From assembly GCA_937967325.1 (NCBI GenBank), contig CALBSQ010000333.1, positions 1 to 63,633 of the forward strand: a DNA stretch of 63,633 bases, read 5' to 3'. Position numbers and translations under genes: made by a program. Source of the stretch: an uncultured Chloroflexota bacterium (GTDB taxonomy: Bacteria; Chloroflexota; UBA4733). The notes below the pieces were generated by a model that saw only the letters and a program-made list of their open reading frames with translations, was not told the DNA's origin and did not search any database. Of this stretch, positions 41,032-49,899 are shown in pieces. The stretch's first letter is position 1; every line of letters begins with the position of its first letter.

Positions 41032-41289
41032 CTAGCGGCGCGAGAGCTCGAACAGTTGCTGGAGCTCACCAAGCACCTGCTCGTCGCGGCCCTCGCGGAT
41101 GCCCTCGGGGACGCAGTGGGCGAGGTGGCCCTGCAGCAGGACCTCGTCGAACTTGTCCAGGGCCCGCTGCACGGCATGGGTCTGCTTGAGGATGTCCACG
41201 CAGTACTGGTCCTCCTCGACCATCTTGCGAATGCCGCGCAGGTGGCCCTCGATGTAGCTGAGGCGCTTGAGCGCGTCCTCTTTCGCCAT
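41032..41289 (-). CDS. csoR: CsoR-family copper-sensing repressor
   Basis: An 85-residue all-helical repressor (MAKEDALKRLSYIEGHLRGI…). The Cu(I) ligands C-H-C are present with canonical spacing: Cys30 (EDQYCVDIL), His55 and Cys59 (QGHLAHC). CsoR represses copper-resistance operons and releases DNA on Cu(I) binding. ATG 41289 has a GGAGA site; it is followed after 41 bp by copA, so the operon is autoregulated. G-tract palindromes typical of CsoR boxes lie 25 bp and 130 bp upstream. CsoR relatives such as RcnR/FrmR have different ligand sets, making copper the best call. Confidence 0.9.
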   Translation of the reverse strand: MAKEDALKRLSYIEGHLRGIRKMVEEDQYCVDILKQTHAVQRALDKFDEVLLQGHLAHCVPEGIREGRDEQVLGELQQLFELSRR

Positions 41290-41314
41290 TTTCACGGGTC
41301 TCTCCTGTCTATCC

Positions 41315-41335
41315 ATCCCCCCCGGAGTGGGTTTA
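41315..41335. promoter_or_regulatory. candidate CsoR operator, proximal
   Basis: ATCCCCCCCGGAGTGGGTTT, a C-run/G-run imperfect palindrome about 25 bp upstream of the csoR start, similar to CsoR boxes (TACCCC…GGGGTA) but with a degenerate right half. Its place overlaps the expected promoter or leader. Confidence 0.45.
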
Positions 41336-41419
41336 CCTAGCGCAAAAAGGACCGTGCGGTTCCCCTGTCGCACGCGATGGCGACGGGTGGATCGGCACTC
41401 GGGCGTCGCCTCCAAACCC

Positions 41420-41441
41420 ATACCCCCCCGGTGGGGGTTAA
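41420..41441. promoter_or_regulatory. candidate CsoR operator, distal
   Basis: ATACCCCCCCGGTGGGGGTT lies about 130 bp upstream of csoR, just beyond the stop of the SnoaL-like gene. It has a 5-7 bp G/C tract palindrome with flanking TA, a close match to published CsoR box style (TACCCC-N-GGGGTA). Confidence 0.6.
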
Positions 41442-41469
41442 CAAAGTATAGGGCTGCTGCCGTCTCCTG

Positions 41470-41889
41470 TCAAGCATCAGCCGCCGCCGGTGGCGCATCG
41501 GCATGGCGGTGGAGCAGTTTCCACGCGCCGGCCTCGCGCCGGTAGACGTGCGTGGCACGGGCGGAGAAGCGGGTGATCTCCCCCTGCCGGGTCACCTGCA
41601 CGTGCTCCGTGCAACAGGTATAGGCCAGCTCGCCGCCGCTGACGCCGACGAGATCGCTCGCGCTGGCGGTGACGGCCCCCAGGGTAGCGACGGCGAGCTC
41701 GGCGGCACGCGCAAAATAGGCGGCGATGTCCGCCCAGCCCTGCTGCCGGCCGCCTTGGGGACCGAGGTTGGTCGCCTGCGCGCTGTGCGACCAGACAGCC
41801 AACATCGGTGCCGGATCGCCGCGCTGGAGCTGGTTTACAGCATCGTAGAACCGCGCCGCTACCTGCAGCAGATCCGTTGGGGCATTCAT
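41470..41889 (-). CDS. SnoaL-like/DUF4440 (NTF2-fold) protein
   Basis: A 139-residue NTF2-like protein: LLQVAARFYDAVNQLQRGDP, MLAVWSHSAQATNLGPQGGR (the family's short motif WSHxxxVTxxGPxG), WADIAAYFARAAELA, AYTCCTEHVQVTRQGE and ATHVYRREAGAWKLLHRHAD at the end. Proteins of this small single-domain group lack an assigned reaction. It lies upstream of csoR on the same strand but the distal CsoR-like site separates them, so it is probably its own unit. Two adjacent Cys near residue 95 are unusual. Confidence 0.75.
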   Translation of the reverse strand: MNAPTDLLQVAARFYDAVNQLQRGDPAPMLAVWSHSAQATNLGPQGGRQQGWADIAAYFARAAELAVATLGAVTASASDLVGVSGGELAYTCCTEHVQVTRQGEITRFSARATHVYRREAGAWKLLHRHADAPPAAADA

Positions 41890-41923
41890 ACAGCGTCACT
41901 CCGTCGGCACATCATCATTGCCA

Positions 41924-42115
41924 CTACCGGGCCACGACGCTCAGATGCCCGTGGTCCCGGCGCTTCGGCTGGACAACGATCGATACGTCGTGGTCGAGCG
42001 CGATCAGCAGCCGGAACAGCCGCTCAATGCTGAAGCCGGTGCAGTCGCCGCGCAGGAGCGCCGACACCTTCGGCTGCGTCACGCCCAGGACCTCGGCAGC
42101 GCGCACCTGCGTCAC
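41924..42115 (-). pseudogene. HigA/XRE-type antitoxin fragment
   Basis: TQVRAAEVLGVTQPKVSALL, then SIERLFRLLIALDHDVSIVV and PKRRDHGHLSVVA are the helix-turn-helix and C-terminal part of the XRE antitoxins of HigBA type. About 30 residues at the N terminus are missing. Directly beyond the break (42121-42194, plus strand) is a stretch reading AEAPIFDPQWYVGSGNALV that stops at 42194 and looks like another gene's tail; I cannot identify it. Confidence 0.65.
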
Positions 42116-42267
42116 CTACGCCGAGACCTTCCCTGCGGAGGCGCCGATCTTCGATCCGCAGTGGTACGTCGGCTCGGGCAATGCCTTGGTCTGAGGAGGG
42201 GTTCCGACAGCAACGGCACAATTTCCAACGCCAAGCGGCGGTGCCGTTCCGCGGATAGCTGGGGTAC

Positions 42268-43742
42268 CTAGTCGCTGGTTGGTCAGGTTCAGGCACGAAT
42301 TCTGCGCTGTCGCTTGGCAGGCTGATGTTTCCGGCGCAACCCGCACGTATCTCGGATAAGGAGGGAGAGGATGGCCACGCCGCGCAAGCCGACTCCGCCA
42401 ACCACCGAGGTGGTCGATGCGTTCTGTGCGCAATTCGACGACTTGTTCTACCGGCTGGCCGAGCGCGCAGCGTTTCGGCAGTACCTGATCGGCCTGCTCC
42501 TGCCCCGTGAGCACAACAAGACGCTCACGCTCCTGGCGTCGCTCGTACCCGACGCTGATCGCCAGCGCCTGCATCACTTCCTGCACGACGCACCCTGGGA
42601 CGCGGAGGCGCTCAATCGACGGCGCCTGGAGCTGTGGCAAGCCCGTCCCGAGCTGGCGCCGCACGGCGACGGCGTCCTGATCGTAGACGAGACTGGCGAC
42701 CGCAAGCGGGGCCACCGGATCGTCTTGGCCGCCAACCAGTACATCGGCAAGCTCGGCCACACTGCGAACGGAGTGGTCTCGGTCACCACCCACTGGACGG
42801 ACGGGACGCGGCACGTCCCCCTGGGGGTCAAGCCCTACCGCCCGGCGTCGCGCCTCTCCCAGGGCAAGATCGACCCGGCCTTCGCCACCAAGCCCGAGCT
42901 GGCGTGGGAGCTGATCCAAGAAGCTAGGGAGGCGGGTATTCCCTTCGGGATCGTGGTGGCCGACTGTGTCTACGGCGAGAACCCGAAGTTGGAGAGTCGG
43001 CTGTTCGCGGCGGGGATCCACTACATCCTGGCCATTCGGCCCAATCGCGGCACGTGGCAGTTCGTGGAGGATCCGGCCAACCCGCCTGCCTTCACCCCGG
43101 CGGAGGCCGCGCGGCGCGTGCCTCTCGACCGGTGGCAGCGGACGGTGCGCACCGACAGCCACGGCAAGCAGCTTGTCCACTACGTCGCCGAGCTGGCTCT
43201 CGGGACGGCCTATGGTCCGGATCAGCCGGTGCGTCTGATTGCCGCTACGGACGACCCGATCAGGCTCGAGGCCGACACGACCTGGTACATGACGACGAAC
43301 TTCACCCGCGACGAGGCCGGCACGGCGGAGGTGTACCATCGGTACTGCCTCCGTGACTGGGTGGAGCATTATTACAAGCCGGCAAAGCATGAACTGGGGT
43401 GGGCCGACTTCCAGGTGCGCCCCGAGCGCGCCATCGTCCGGCACTGGCACCTCGTCATGCTCGCGTTCACCTTCAGCCTGCTGGCCGAGGCATCGCGTCT
43501 CGAGGCGACAGGCACGGCAGCTCTCAACCCCGCCGCGGGGTCGGGGGGAATAATCAGCGGCGCGTATCGTCTGGAACGAGACGTTGCGCCGGGTGCGGCG
43601 CTGGTTGTGTCCGTGGGCGCGCCTGCAGATCTACTGGCGCCAATGGTCCACGGCGCCCCCGCCACCCGAGCTGGAGGCTCTTCTCAACCATGTCGCCCGC
43701 TCGCTGCCTCTTGACGCCCCAACATGACCAACCAGCGACTAG
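42268..43742 (+). mobile_element. IS701-type insertion sequence
   Basis: Left end TCGCTGGTTGGTCAGGTT (42272-42289) and right end AACATGACCAACCAGCGA (43721-43738) are inverted repeats with one mismatch in 18 bp. They are flanked on both sides by CTAG (42268-42271 and 43739-43742), the 4-bp YTAR-type target duplication known for the IS701 family. Inside is a single transposase gene. The intact ends and duplication point to a fairly recent insertion. Confidence 0.85.
42371..43727 (+). pseudogene. IS701-family transposase, frameshifted near the 3' end
   Basis: The DDE transposase runs intact from ATG 42371: MATPRKPTPPTTEVVDAFCA, the first catalytic region GDGVLIVDETGDRKRGHRIV, the second GIPFGIVVADCVYGENPKLE, and RDWVEHYYKPAKHELGWADF holding the catalytic Glu. 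At about 43550 the frame shifts: the open frame ends in unrelated residues at 43714, whereas an alternative frame continues with family-typical SARIVWNETLRRVRRWLCPW and ends with TGA 43725-43727. Only the last 60 residues are affected, so the catalytic triad is retained; activity is uncertain. Confidence 0.8.
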
Positions 43743-43899
43743 ACAATCCGTACTGCTGGTGATTGCCCACATTTCGGCAGACACCTGGGCCGAAACTGTA
43801 CGCGGCCAAGGCGCAAGACGCGCCCGCCAGGAGGGCGGTGCGCCGCGTCCCCTCCTTCTCGAAGATATGGGTAATCACCAGGGACATCACCGCGGACAT
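43743..43899 (-). pseudogene. short 5' gene fragment cut by the IS701 element
   Basis: From ATG 43899: MSAVMSLVITHIFEKEGTRR, then TALLAGASCALAAYSFGPGV. The arginine pair followed by a hydrophobic run resembles a twin-arginine or lipoprotein signal. The frame runs to the CTAG duplication at 43742 and into the IS. No continuation was recognised on the left side of the element (before 42268), so the host gene cannot be named. Confidence 0.3.
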
Positions 43900-44025
43900 G
43901 GTGTCGATTCTATGATACCCTTACCATCGTGGCGTTGCCAGAGAAGCAAACGATGGTCGGAGGTCGAGCCGCTCTACCGACGCCGAACTCCATAGCAACC
44001 TCGGAGTAAGGAAGAAAAGTCGGAC

Positions 44026-44496
44026 GTGCCAACGCTCTTGGTTGGTTATGACGTCGAAGCCCCTAACCCGGCGCTGACCGGCGCCTTCCTGGCCCAGATG
44101 CGGGCGGTCCACCGCGACTTGCAGGCCCCGGCCAGCCTGTTCCTTGTGGGCCGGGCCGTCGAGCACAGTGTTGCCGCCCTCCGCCCAGTCGCCGAGAATC
44201 CGCTCTTCGACGTGCAGCGGCACACCTACTCGCACGTGCATACGCTCCTGCCGGCCAGCGAGATGAAGCAGGCCTTTACGGGGGCGCTGCGCCACGGGAG
44301 GCCCCCGCTCTCCCACGCCTTTGTCGATAGCCTTGATCTGCGCGGCCTGTTCGACCCGATCCTGAACACCATGTGGGATGGCACGGCGACCATCTCGGCG
44401 GCCTTGCAGAATACGCAAACTGCCGTGACGGCGGCGCTCGCGCCCAACGTCGGCAAGCGAGTCTGCGTCACTGGAGCCGCCACGGGGGTATGCTGA
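44026..44496 (+). pseudogene. chimera: polysaccharide deacetylase N-terminus fused to solute-binding-protein C-terminus
   Basis: The first 85 residues (MPTLLVGYDVEAPNPALTGA, FLVGRAVEHSVAAL, HTYSHVHTLLPASEMK) are the N-terminal NodB-like part of a polysaccharide deacetylase, with the metal-binding Asp of GYDVE and the H-x3-H of HTYSH. From about 44290 the frame changes character (SHAFVDSLDLRGLFDPILNT, then WDGTATISAALQNTQTAVTA) to what looks like the last 60 residues of an extracellular sugar-binding protein. The remainder of both proteins is missing. The join is in frame, so a fused product could be made, but neither half is a complete domain. Confidence 0.6.
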
Positions 44497-44557
44497 GTGG
44501 TGCGTCCGGCAGCTAGCCGATCAGCCGCTTGACCTCAATGAGCTCCGCCGTGGCCGG

Positions 44558-45475
44558 TCAATCAGCACGCAGAAACCAGGGCTTCGCTGTCGCGTCAGTC
44601 GACAGGAAGTCGAACAACAACTGGCCGATCTTGTTGGCGCCGCTCGGGATGGATGGATGCGTCCCATCCGGAGCAACGTCCTCGCACGTCCAGATAAAGC
44701 CGTCGCTGCGTCCCTTCAGGCCGTCGGTCCAGAGGTAGGGACCCCAACCGAGCCAGGGGCCGCTGATCGTGCCGGCGGTGCGCTGCTCGATGAGCCATTT
44801 GACGGCAAAGCCGCCGTCGTAGGCGTGCGGCTCGGGGTTGAGCGGCGTCGAGGCGTAGCCCGCATAGGTGCGGCTGGAAAGATACAGCAGTTGCAAGTTC
44901 GGAAAGCGCTGCCGGGCGATGTCGACAATCAGCCGCAAATCCTCCTGCAGCCCCTGCGCATCCGCCGGGAAGGGCCGGCTTTCGCGGGCGATCGCCTGCT
45001 TCAGCCAGGCGACCTGCACTTGCGCCGCGCTCACTCCAGCCGCCTGTAGGCGCACCGCCACCGTGCTCCAGTACGGCGCCTCCGGCTCCTTCATTCGCGA
45101 GGCGTCAACGCCGCCAACCGCGCCATCGACGATGGTGAGCAGTGGGTGCTTGCGTGGGTCGGCATCGGCGCGCCGCTTGAAGGCGCTGTACTCCATCGTC
45201 GTGTTCGACATGCCAAAAGAGAGCAGCGCGACCGTGCCCTGAGGATCAGGCCGACCCTGCTGGTTTCGTGGCCGCACCTGTTGGACACAGGCGGCGCCCT
45301 CCTGGGCATAGCTCGCCGGTGGCTGGTTGGCGCCGCCCGGATAGAGACCGCCGGTAAAGCCCTCGTAGGTCCCCGTGCCCAGGTCCGGCAGCGGCACAAA
45401 GCCGACTGAGGTCCGCTCACAATTGGGCGTCGGCTGCGGCCGCGCCGGGGGAGCAGGGGTTGACGCCGCGCTCAT
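44558..45475 (-). CDS. SGNH-hydrolase-like protein 1
   Basis: A 305-residue protein, intact paralogue of the gene at 48850-49805. Block I-like VALLSFGMSNTTMEYSAFKR places a nucleophile Ser in a GxSNT turn, and the C-terminal block V DGTHPSIPSGANKIGQLL carries the Asp-x2-His pair; between them are LTIVDGAVGGVDASRM, VQVAWLKQAI, LQLLYLSSRTYAGYA and WLGWGPYLWTDGLKGR. This is the SGNH/GDSL serine-esterase order, though GDSL itself is replaced by GMSN. There is no signal peptide. The start at ATG 45475 is fixed by AAGGAGG. The location between sulfatase and solute-binding genes suggests deacylation of sulfated or acylated glycans. Confidence 0.7.
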   Translation of the reverse strand: MSAASTPAPPARPQPTPNCERTSVGFVPLPDLGTGTYEGFTGGLYPGGANQPPASYAQEGAACVQQVRPRNQQGRPDPQGTVALLSFGMSNTTMEYSAFKRRADADPRKHPLLTIVDGAVGGVDASRMKEPEAPYWSTVAVRLQAAGVSAAQVQVAWLKQAIARESRPFPADAQGLQEDLRLIVDIARQRFPNLQLLYLSSRTYAGYASTPLNPEPHAYDGGFAVKWLIEQRTAGTISGPWLGWGPYLWTDGLKGRSDGFIWTCEDVAPDGTHPSIPSGANKIGQLLFDFLSTDATAKPWFLRAD

Positions 45476-45550
45476 GCTTGCCTCCTTCTCACAATGGCCT
45501 TTGGTCCCCAATACACCACGCCGCCCAGGCGGTCGCTGACGCTGGGAAGA

Positions 45551-47221
45551 TTACTCCGGCAGCGCCGCCCATACCTCTTCGTACGGCGTGCCACGAAGGT
45601 CGCCGCCTGCTGCTTTCCAGGCGCGTAGGTCGAGTTCTTCCAGCCGGAAGCTGGTCTCGTGGCGAATGGCGTCCATGACCGTCTGGCCGGGCGATTGCAT
45701 GGCGCCCCGTTCGTCCGCCGGCAGGGCGGCCACCCAGAACGGGAACTGGCCGTTGCGGCCTCTGCCGCCCCGGCGCATCGAAAAGGTGCGGAAGTGGTCG
45801 CCGTCCAGCGACTCAGCGAAGCCGTGTGCTCGCTCCCAATCGACGAGCCGGCGCTCCAGCGCTGCCACCCGCTCGGGCTCCGCATCGACGAGGTTGTGGC
45901 GCTCCTCCGGGTCACGCGCCAGATCGTACAACTCCCGTTTGCCGACACTCAGCCAGATGGCGTACTTGGTCGTGCGTTCGCGCAGACACAGCCAGCGTTG
46001 GGGACCAAGGCCATGGTCGATCACCAGAGCATCGCGTTGACCGGCCACTTGCCGACCTTCGGCCGTGAGCAGGCTGATGCCCGCCGGGTGTAACGGCCCG
46101 GGGTAAGCCACCCCAGCCGCCGCCAGGCAGGTCGGAAGCACGTCCAGCAAGCTGACGAGCGGGTCACGAACCTGTCCGCCCGGCTCCTGGGCCGGCCAGC
46201 GCAGCAGGAAGGGGATGCGAACCGAAGCCTCGTAGGGACTGCTCTTCTGCCACAGCCCGTGGTCGCCGAGCATTTCGCCGTGATCGCTGGCAAAGATCAC
46301 CAGGGTATTGTCGACCAGCCCCAGGCGCTCCAACTCCGCCAATATGCGGCCCACTCCCTTATCGATTAGGCTCACCTGCGCGTAATAGCGCGCCTTGATC
46401 GCCCGTAACCGTGCCGGGCTCTGTTCCGCCCCGTCGCCGACGTTGCGGAGCATGCGTCCCTGCGGACTCAAGTCCTCTTCCGATCGATCCAGGTAGACCG
46501 GCAGGGGAAGCTCGTTTGGGTCGTACCTATCTCGGAAACTCTCCGGCACGTTCCAGGGCGGGTGCGGCGCGATCCAGGACGACCAGAGAAAAAACGGGCG
46601 TCCCGGGCGACCGCGGGCGTGCTCGCGCAGAAAGGCGCAAGTACGGTCGGCCACCCAGGTGGACCCGACATGCTCCTCGGGAATGATCGTCGTCTGAGGC
46701 TGTTGATAGAGCAGGTTGCGGACGCCGTGTACCTCGCGGATGTGGCCATACCCCTGCTCCTGAAGGTAGCACAGGTAGTCATCATCGACCCGGTGGCGGG
46801 GGATCTCCTCCATCGACTCAATCTTGTGGAAGCCGTGGTGACGCCCCGTCGGCTGGAAGTGGAACTTGCCGATGCCGTGCGTCCGGTAGCCCGCCCCGCC
46901 CAGCAAGGTCATCAGCGTCGGCACCTCCGGCCGCGGGCCAGGGACGCTGGCATTCGCCACCCAATGATGCTCGCGCATGCGCAGGCCGGTGATAAGGGAG
47001 TAGCGCGAGGCAATGCAGACAGGCGTCGTCGTCACCGCCTGGCTGAAGCGAATACCCTCGCTCGCCAGTTGGTCCAGGTTGGGCGTCTGGATGAAGGGAT
47101 TGCCGGAACAGCCTAAGGCGTCAGCCCGCTGCTGGTCGGTAAAGAGCAGGAGAATATTCGGCGGCTCCGCGCCGCCGCTGACCGGCGGAAAAGCACCCGC
47201 CTGTTGCGGATGTCTCATCAC
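45551..47221 (-). CDS. sulfatase 1 (type I, formylglycine-dependent)
   Basis: A 556-residue sulfatase. The metal-binding start is NILLLFTDQQRADALG; the formylglycine motif is C69-I-A-S-R73 in TPVCIASRYSLITG (C-x-A-x-R rather than the usual C-x-P-x-R); later come GKFHF, HGEMLGDHGLWQKSSPYEAS (metal and Lys/His sites) and a C-terminal RELYDLARDPEERHNLVDA signature. The Cys form needs an FGE or anSME maturase not encoded here. There is no signal peptide, so it is probably cytoplasmic, acting on imported oligosaccharides or phenyl sulfates. The start at ATG 47221 or 47218 cannot be distinguished. It lies directly downstream of the solute-binding protein and upstream of the SGNH gene on the same strand. 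Confidence 0.85.
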   Translation of the reverse strand: MMRHPQQAGAFPPVSGGAEPPNILLLFTDQQRADALGCSGNPFIQTPNLDQLASEGIRFSQAVTTTPVCIASRYSLITGLRMREHHWVANASVPGPRPEVPTLMTLLGGAGYRTHGIGKFHFQPTGRHHGFHKIESMEEIPRHRVDDDYLCYLQEQGYGHIREVHGVRNLLYQQPQTTIIPEEHVGSTWVADRTCAFLREHARGRPGRPFFLWSSWIAPHPPWNVPESFRDRYDPNELPLPVYLDRSEEDLSPQGRMLRNVGDGAEQSPARLRAIKARYYAQVSLIDKGVGRILAELERLGLVDNTLVIFASDHGEMLGDHGLWQKSSPYEASVRIPFLLRWPAQEPGGQVRDPLVSLLDVLPTCLAAAGVAYPGPLHPAGISLLTAEGRQVAGQRDALVIDHGLGPQRWLCLRERTTKYAIWLSVGKRELYDLARDPEERHNLVDAEPERVAALERRLVDWERAHGFAESLDGDHFRTFSMRRGGRGRNGQFPFWVAALPADERGAMQSPGQTVMDAIRHETSFRLEELDLRAWKAAGGDLRGTPYEEVWAALPE

Positions 47222-47267
47222 TGTTGACCCTCTCGCTTGCGAGGCAGAGTGTACAGCGTAGCGGCGA

Positions 47268-48747
47268 TCACGGCTGGGCCAGGATGTCGTTGATCTGTGT
47301 GGCGGCAGCGCGCAGGCCGTCGGTCACGCCCACCGTGCCAGCAAAGACCTTCTGAGCCTGACTACTGTACGCTGCCCAGACCTGATCCGCGTGCGGCGGG
47401 ACGGGTGCGGGTACCCCTAGCTTGCTGGCAATGTCCACTATCTTACCGATGTTCGCCGGCACCGGATGCTGCTGGAGTTCCCGCTTCGCCCACTGCTGCA
47501 GGGCTACCAGCCGGGACGGCAGGTTGCCCGGCAACACGACCTGCGTCGGCGTTTGATTCAGGATCCACCAGCTCAGGAAGCCCCAGGCATCGTCCTGGTG
47601 CTTACTCAAAGGCGAGAGGCCGTGCATCGGCGCGCCGGCCAGCACCGAGTATTGGCCGGCCGGCCCTTTCGGGGGCCAGGCGATATCCCAGTCCAGCGAG
47701 GAATTCGCCTGGAAGGCGCTGACCAGGAAGCTGGGCCCGATCTGTAGGGCCACCCGGTTGGTTTCAAAAGGCGCTTGTTTTACGTTCAGGTCTGTCCAGG
47801 CGGTCGCCGGGAAGGCGACCTGATACTTTTGGACCAGGTCAAGCAGATACTGGTGCCCGGCCAGCGCAGCAGCATCGTCGACCAGCGCTTTGGCGCCATC
47901 GGCCGACACCTGCTGAAAGCCGAAGGAGTCGAGGCAGGTGAGGAAGAACAGGCCGTGGGGCGGCAGCAAGACATCGAGACCCCACGTTGCCTTGCTCTGG
48001 TCAGCACTCTGGTTGGTCAGCTTCTGGCCGAGCGTGAGCGCTGTGGTCTGGTAGTCCAGGTTGTCGCCGGGATCGGGCAGGCCAGCCCGCCGCAGGAGCG
48101 CCTTGTTGTAAAAGAGGACGGCGGTGGCCAGCATCGATCCCCAGGCCCACATCTTGCCGCCGCTCTGCGGGTAACGACCGAGCGCCAGAGCAGCGGTGAC
48201 GTAGTTGCGCTGATCGATCCCGCTGCGGGCCACGAGTGGATCCAGGTCCAGCAGCGCCTGCTTCTGGGCGAAACCCTGCAGGTAGTAGAAGTGCATCTCG
48301 CTGAGGTCCGGCGGATCGCCGGCGGCCGTCTCCGCCAGCATTTTCGTATTGTGCGCATCCGTGCCAGCGCTGTATTCGACCGTGATCGTGACACCGGGAT
48401 TGTGTTGCTGGTAGGGAGCAATCAACTCCTTGTTGTAGACCGCCTGGCTCGGCGCCTGGCCCAACCAGGAGCCGATACGCAAGGCGACCGGCGACGATCC
48501 GGGTGCAGAGGTGCGCACTCACCGTCCCGGAGGTACTGGTTGTCCCGGCGGAAGTACTGGCGCCCGTTTCCAGCGCTCGAGGAGTGGCGCTGGGCGATGG
48601 TGTGCTGGTACTGCTTGCTACCGTGGACGTGCCGGAGCAGGCGGCCAGCACGCCGGTTCCCAGGGCCGTCACACTGAAGACGCGCGCGACCCGCGCCAGC
48701 AAAGAGCGCCGGCTCTGACGATGATCAGCGAGAGCATACGGAAACAT
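47268..48747 (-). pseudogene. extracellular sugar-binding lipoprotein, frameshifted after the linker
   Basis: ATG 48747 starts a lipoprotein signal (SRRSLLARVARVFSVTALGT with lipobox LAAC) and a Ser/Thr linker to about 48520. Then the frame shifts: the ABC-type solute-binding fold continues from ALRIGSWLGQAPSQAVYNKE to the stop at 47268 (GKMWAWGSMLATAVLFYNKA, DDAWGFLSWWILNQTPTQV). The downstream frame alone would start inside the linker without a signal. The lesion is a single indel near 48515. Apart from it the 400-residue domain is intact. No MalF/MalG-like permeases are adjacent. Confidence 0.75.
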
Positions 48748-48849
48748 ATCCCTCCCTCTTTCGACGCTGTGCCTGGTCTCCTATTCCAACGATGCAACCT
48801 CCGACGCAGAGCGGCGCCGTTTTCGGCCGCGGTACCGCTAGCGTTTGCC

Positions 48850-49805
48850 CTACTGCGGCACAAACCACCCTTTCGCCGTCTCGTCGCCCTTGAAGAAGCG
48901 CAGCAGCAGTGCAGTGGTCTTCTGACAGCCATTGACCGATGGGTGGAGTCCGTCTGCGCGAACGTCTTCGGGCGTCCAGGTCAGACCATCGCTCCGGCCC
49001 TTGGCGCCATCGGTCCACAGATACGGCCCCAGGCCAGCCACGGCCGCCCCATTGCGCCATTGATTGCCTCCGCAATCAGCCACTTGACGGCGAAGCCGTT
49101 GTGATAGCTGTAGGGCTCGGGGCTGGCATTACTGGTGGAGTAGCCGCCGTAGGTGCGGCTGGCGGCGTAGATGAGCTGCAGGTTGGGATAGCGCCGCGCC
49201 AACAGGGCGATATCGGCGGCGAAGGCCCGCTGCAGGTGGCGCGCGTCCTCCGGGAACGACCCGAGGAACTGTCGCCTGGGGATGACCTCCTTGAACCAGA
49301 CGGCCTGCACCTGGGCATCGCTGACGCCGGCCTGGCGTATGCGCTGGTCGACCACCTTCCAGTAGTTGGCGTCGGGGTTGCTGATGGTCAGGGCATCCTG
49401 GCCGCCCTGGGCGCCATCAACGATCACCAGTCTGGGATTCTTCTGCGAGTCGCGGTCAGCTTCCAGCTTGAAAGCCGAGAACTCCTGGGTGGTGTTGGAG
49501 AAGCCGATGCCCAGGAGGACGATCGCCCCCGCAGCCGCCGGAATACCCTCCTGGTTCAGCGGCTGCACCGCGCGAGCGCGCGCTATCCCGATCTGCCGGT
49601 AGGCGGCCGGCGGCTCATTCGTGCCACCGGGATACAGTCCGCCCTGGAACCCCTGATAGCTACCGGTTCCCAGGTCGGTCAGGGAGATGAGCCCGACGGA
49701 GGTGCGGGTAAAGTCGACCATGCGCTCCAGACCGGGGCTGGCCATAACGGCGCCAGCCGGCGGCTCTTCCGGAACCGGCGAACTACCGCCCGGCTGCGTT
49801 GTCAT
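48850..49805 (-). pseudogene. SGNH-hydrolase-like protein 2, frameshifted
   Basis: The paralogue of 44558-45475 with matching blocks: TSVGLISLTDLGTGSYQGFQ, IVLLGIGFSNTTQEFSAFKL, RLVIVDGAQGGQDAL, LQLIYAASRTYGGYSTS. The frame starting at ATG 49805 breaks at about 49027 (after WLAWG) and the ending (GPYLWTDGAKGRSDGLTWTP, then DGLHPSVNGCQKTTALLLRF) continues one frame over to the stop at 48850. Only one base is wrong, so base-calling error is as likely as mutation. If functional it would be about 315 residues with the same Ser and Asp-His residues. Confidence 0.75.
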
Positions 49806-49899
49806 TATGGACCTCCATTTCAGCTATTGGCGAACCTCGCTCACGTCCCGTACGGCGTGGTCCACGTTGCTCGTGCCGCTGCCTGGCTGAAGGCGCCGT

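Noticed and set aside
38615..41035. 806-codon plus-strand ORF over copA
   Set aside because: Pure antisense of the copper ATPase; composition (Arg/Gly/His/Gln-rich) and lack of any domain show it is a high-GC shadow frame.
42116..43450. 444-codon minus-strand ORF over the IS701 transposase
   Set aside because: Antisense of the transposase; no domain or start evidence.
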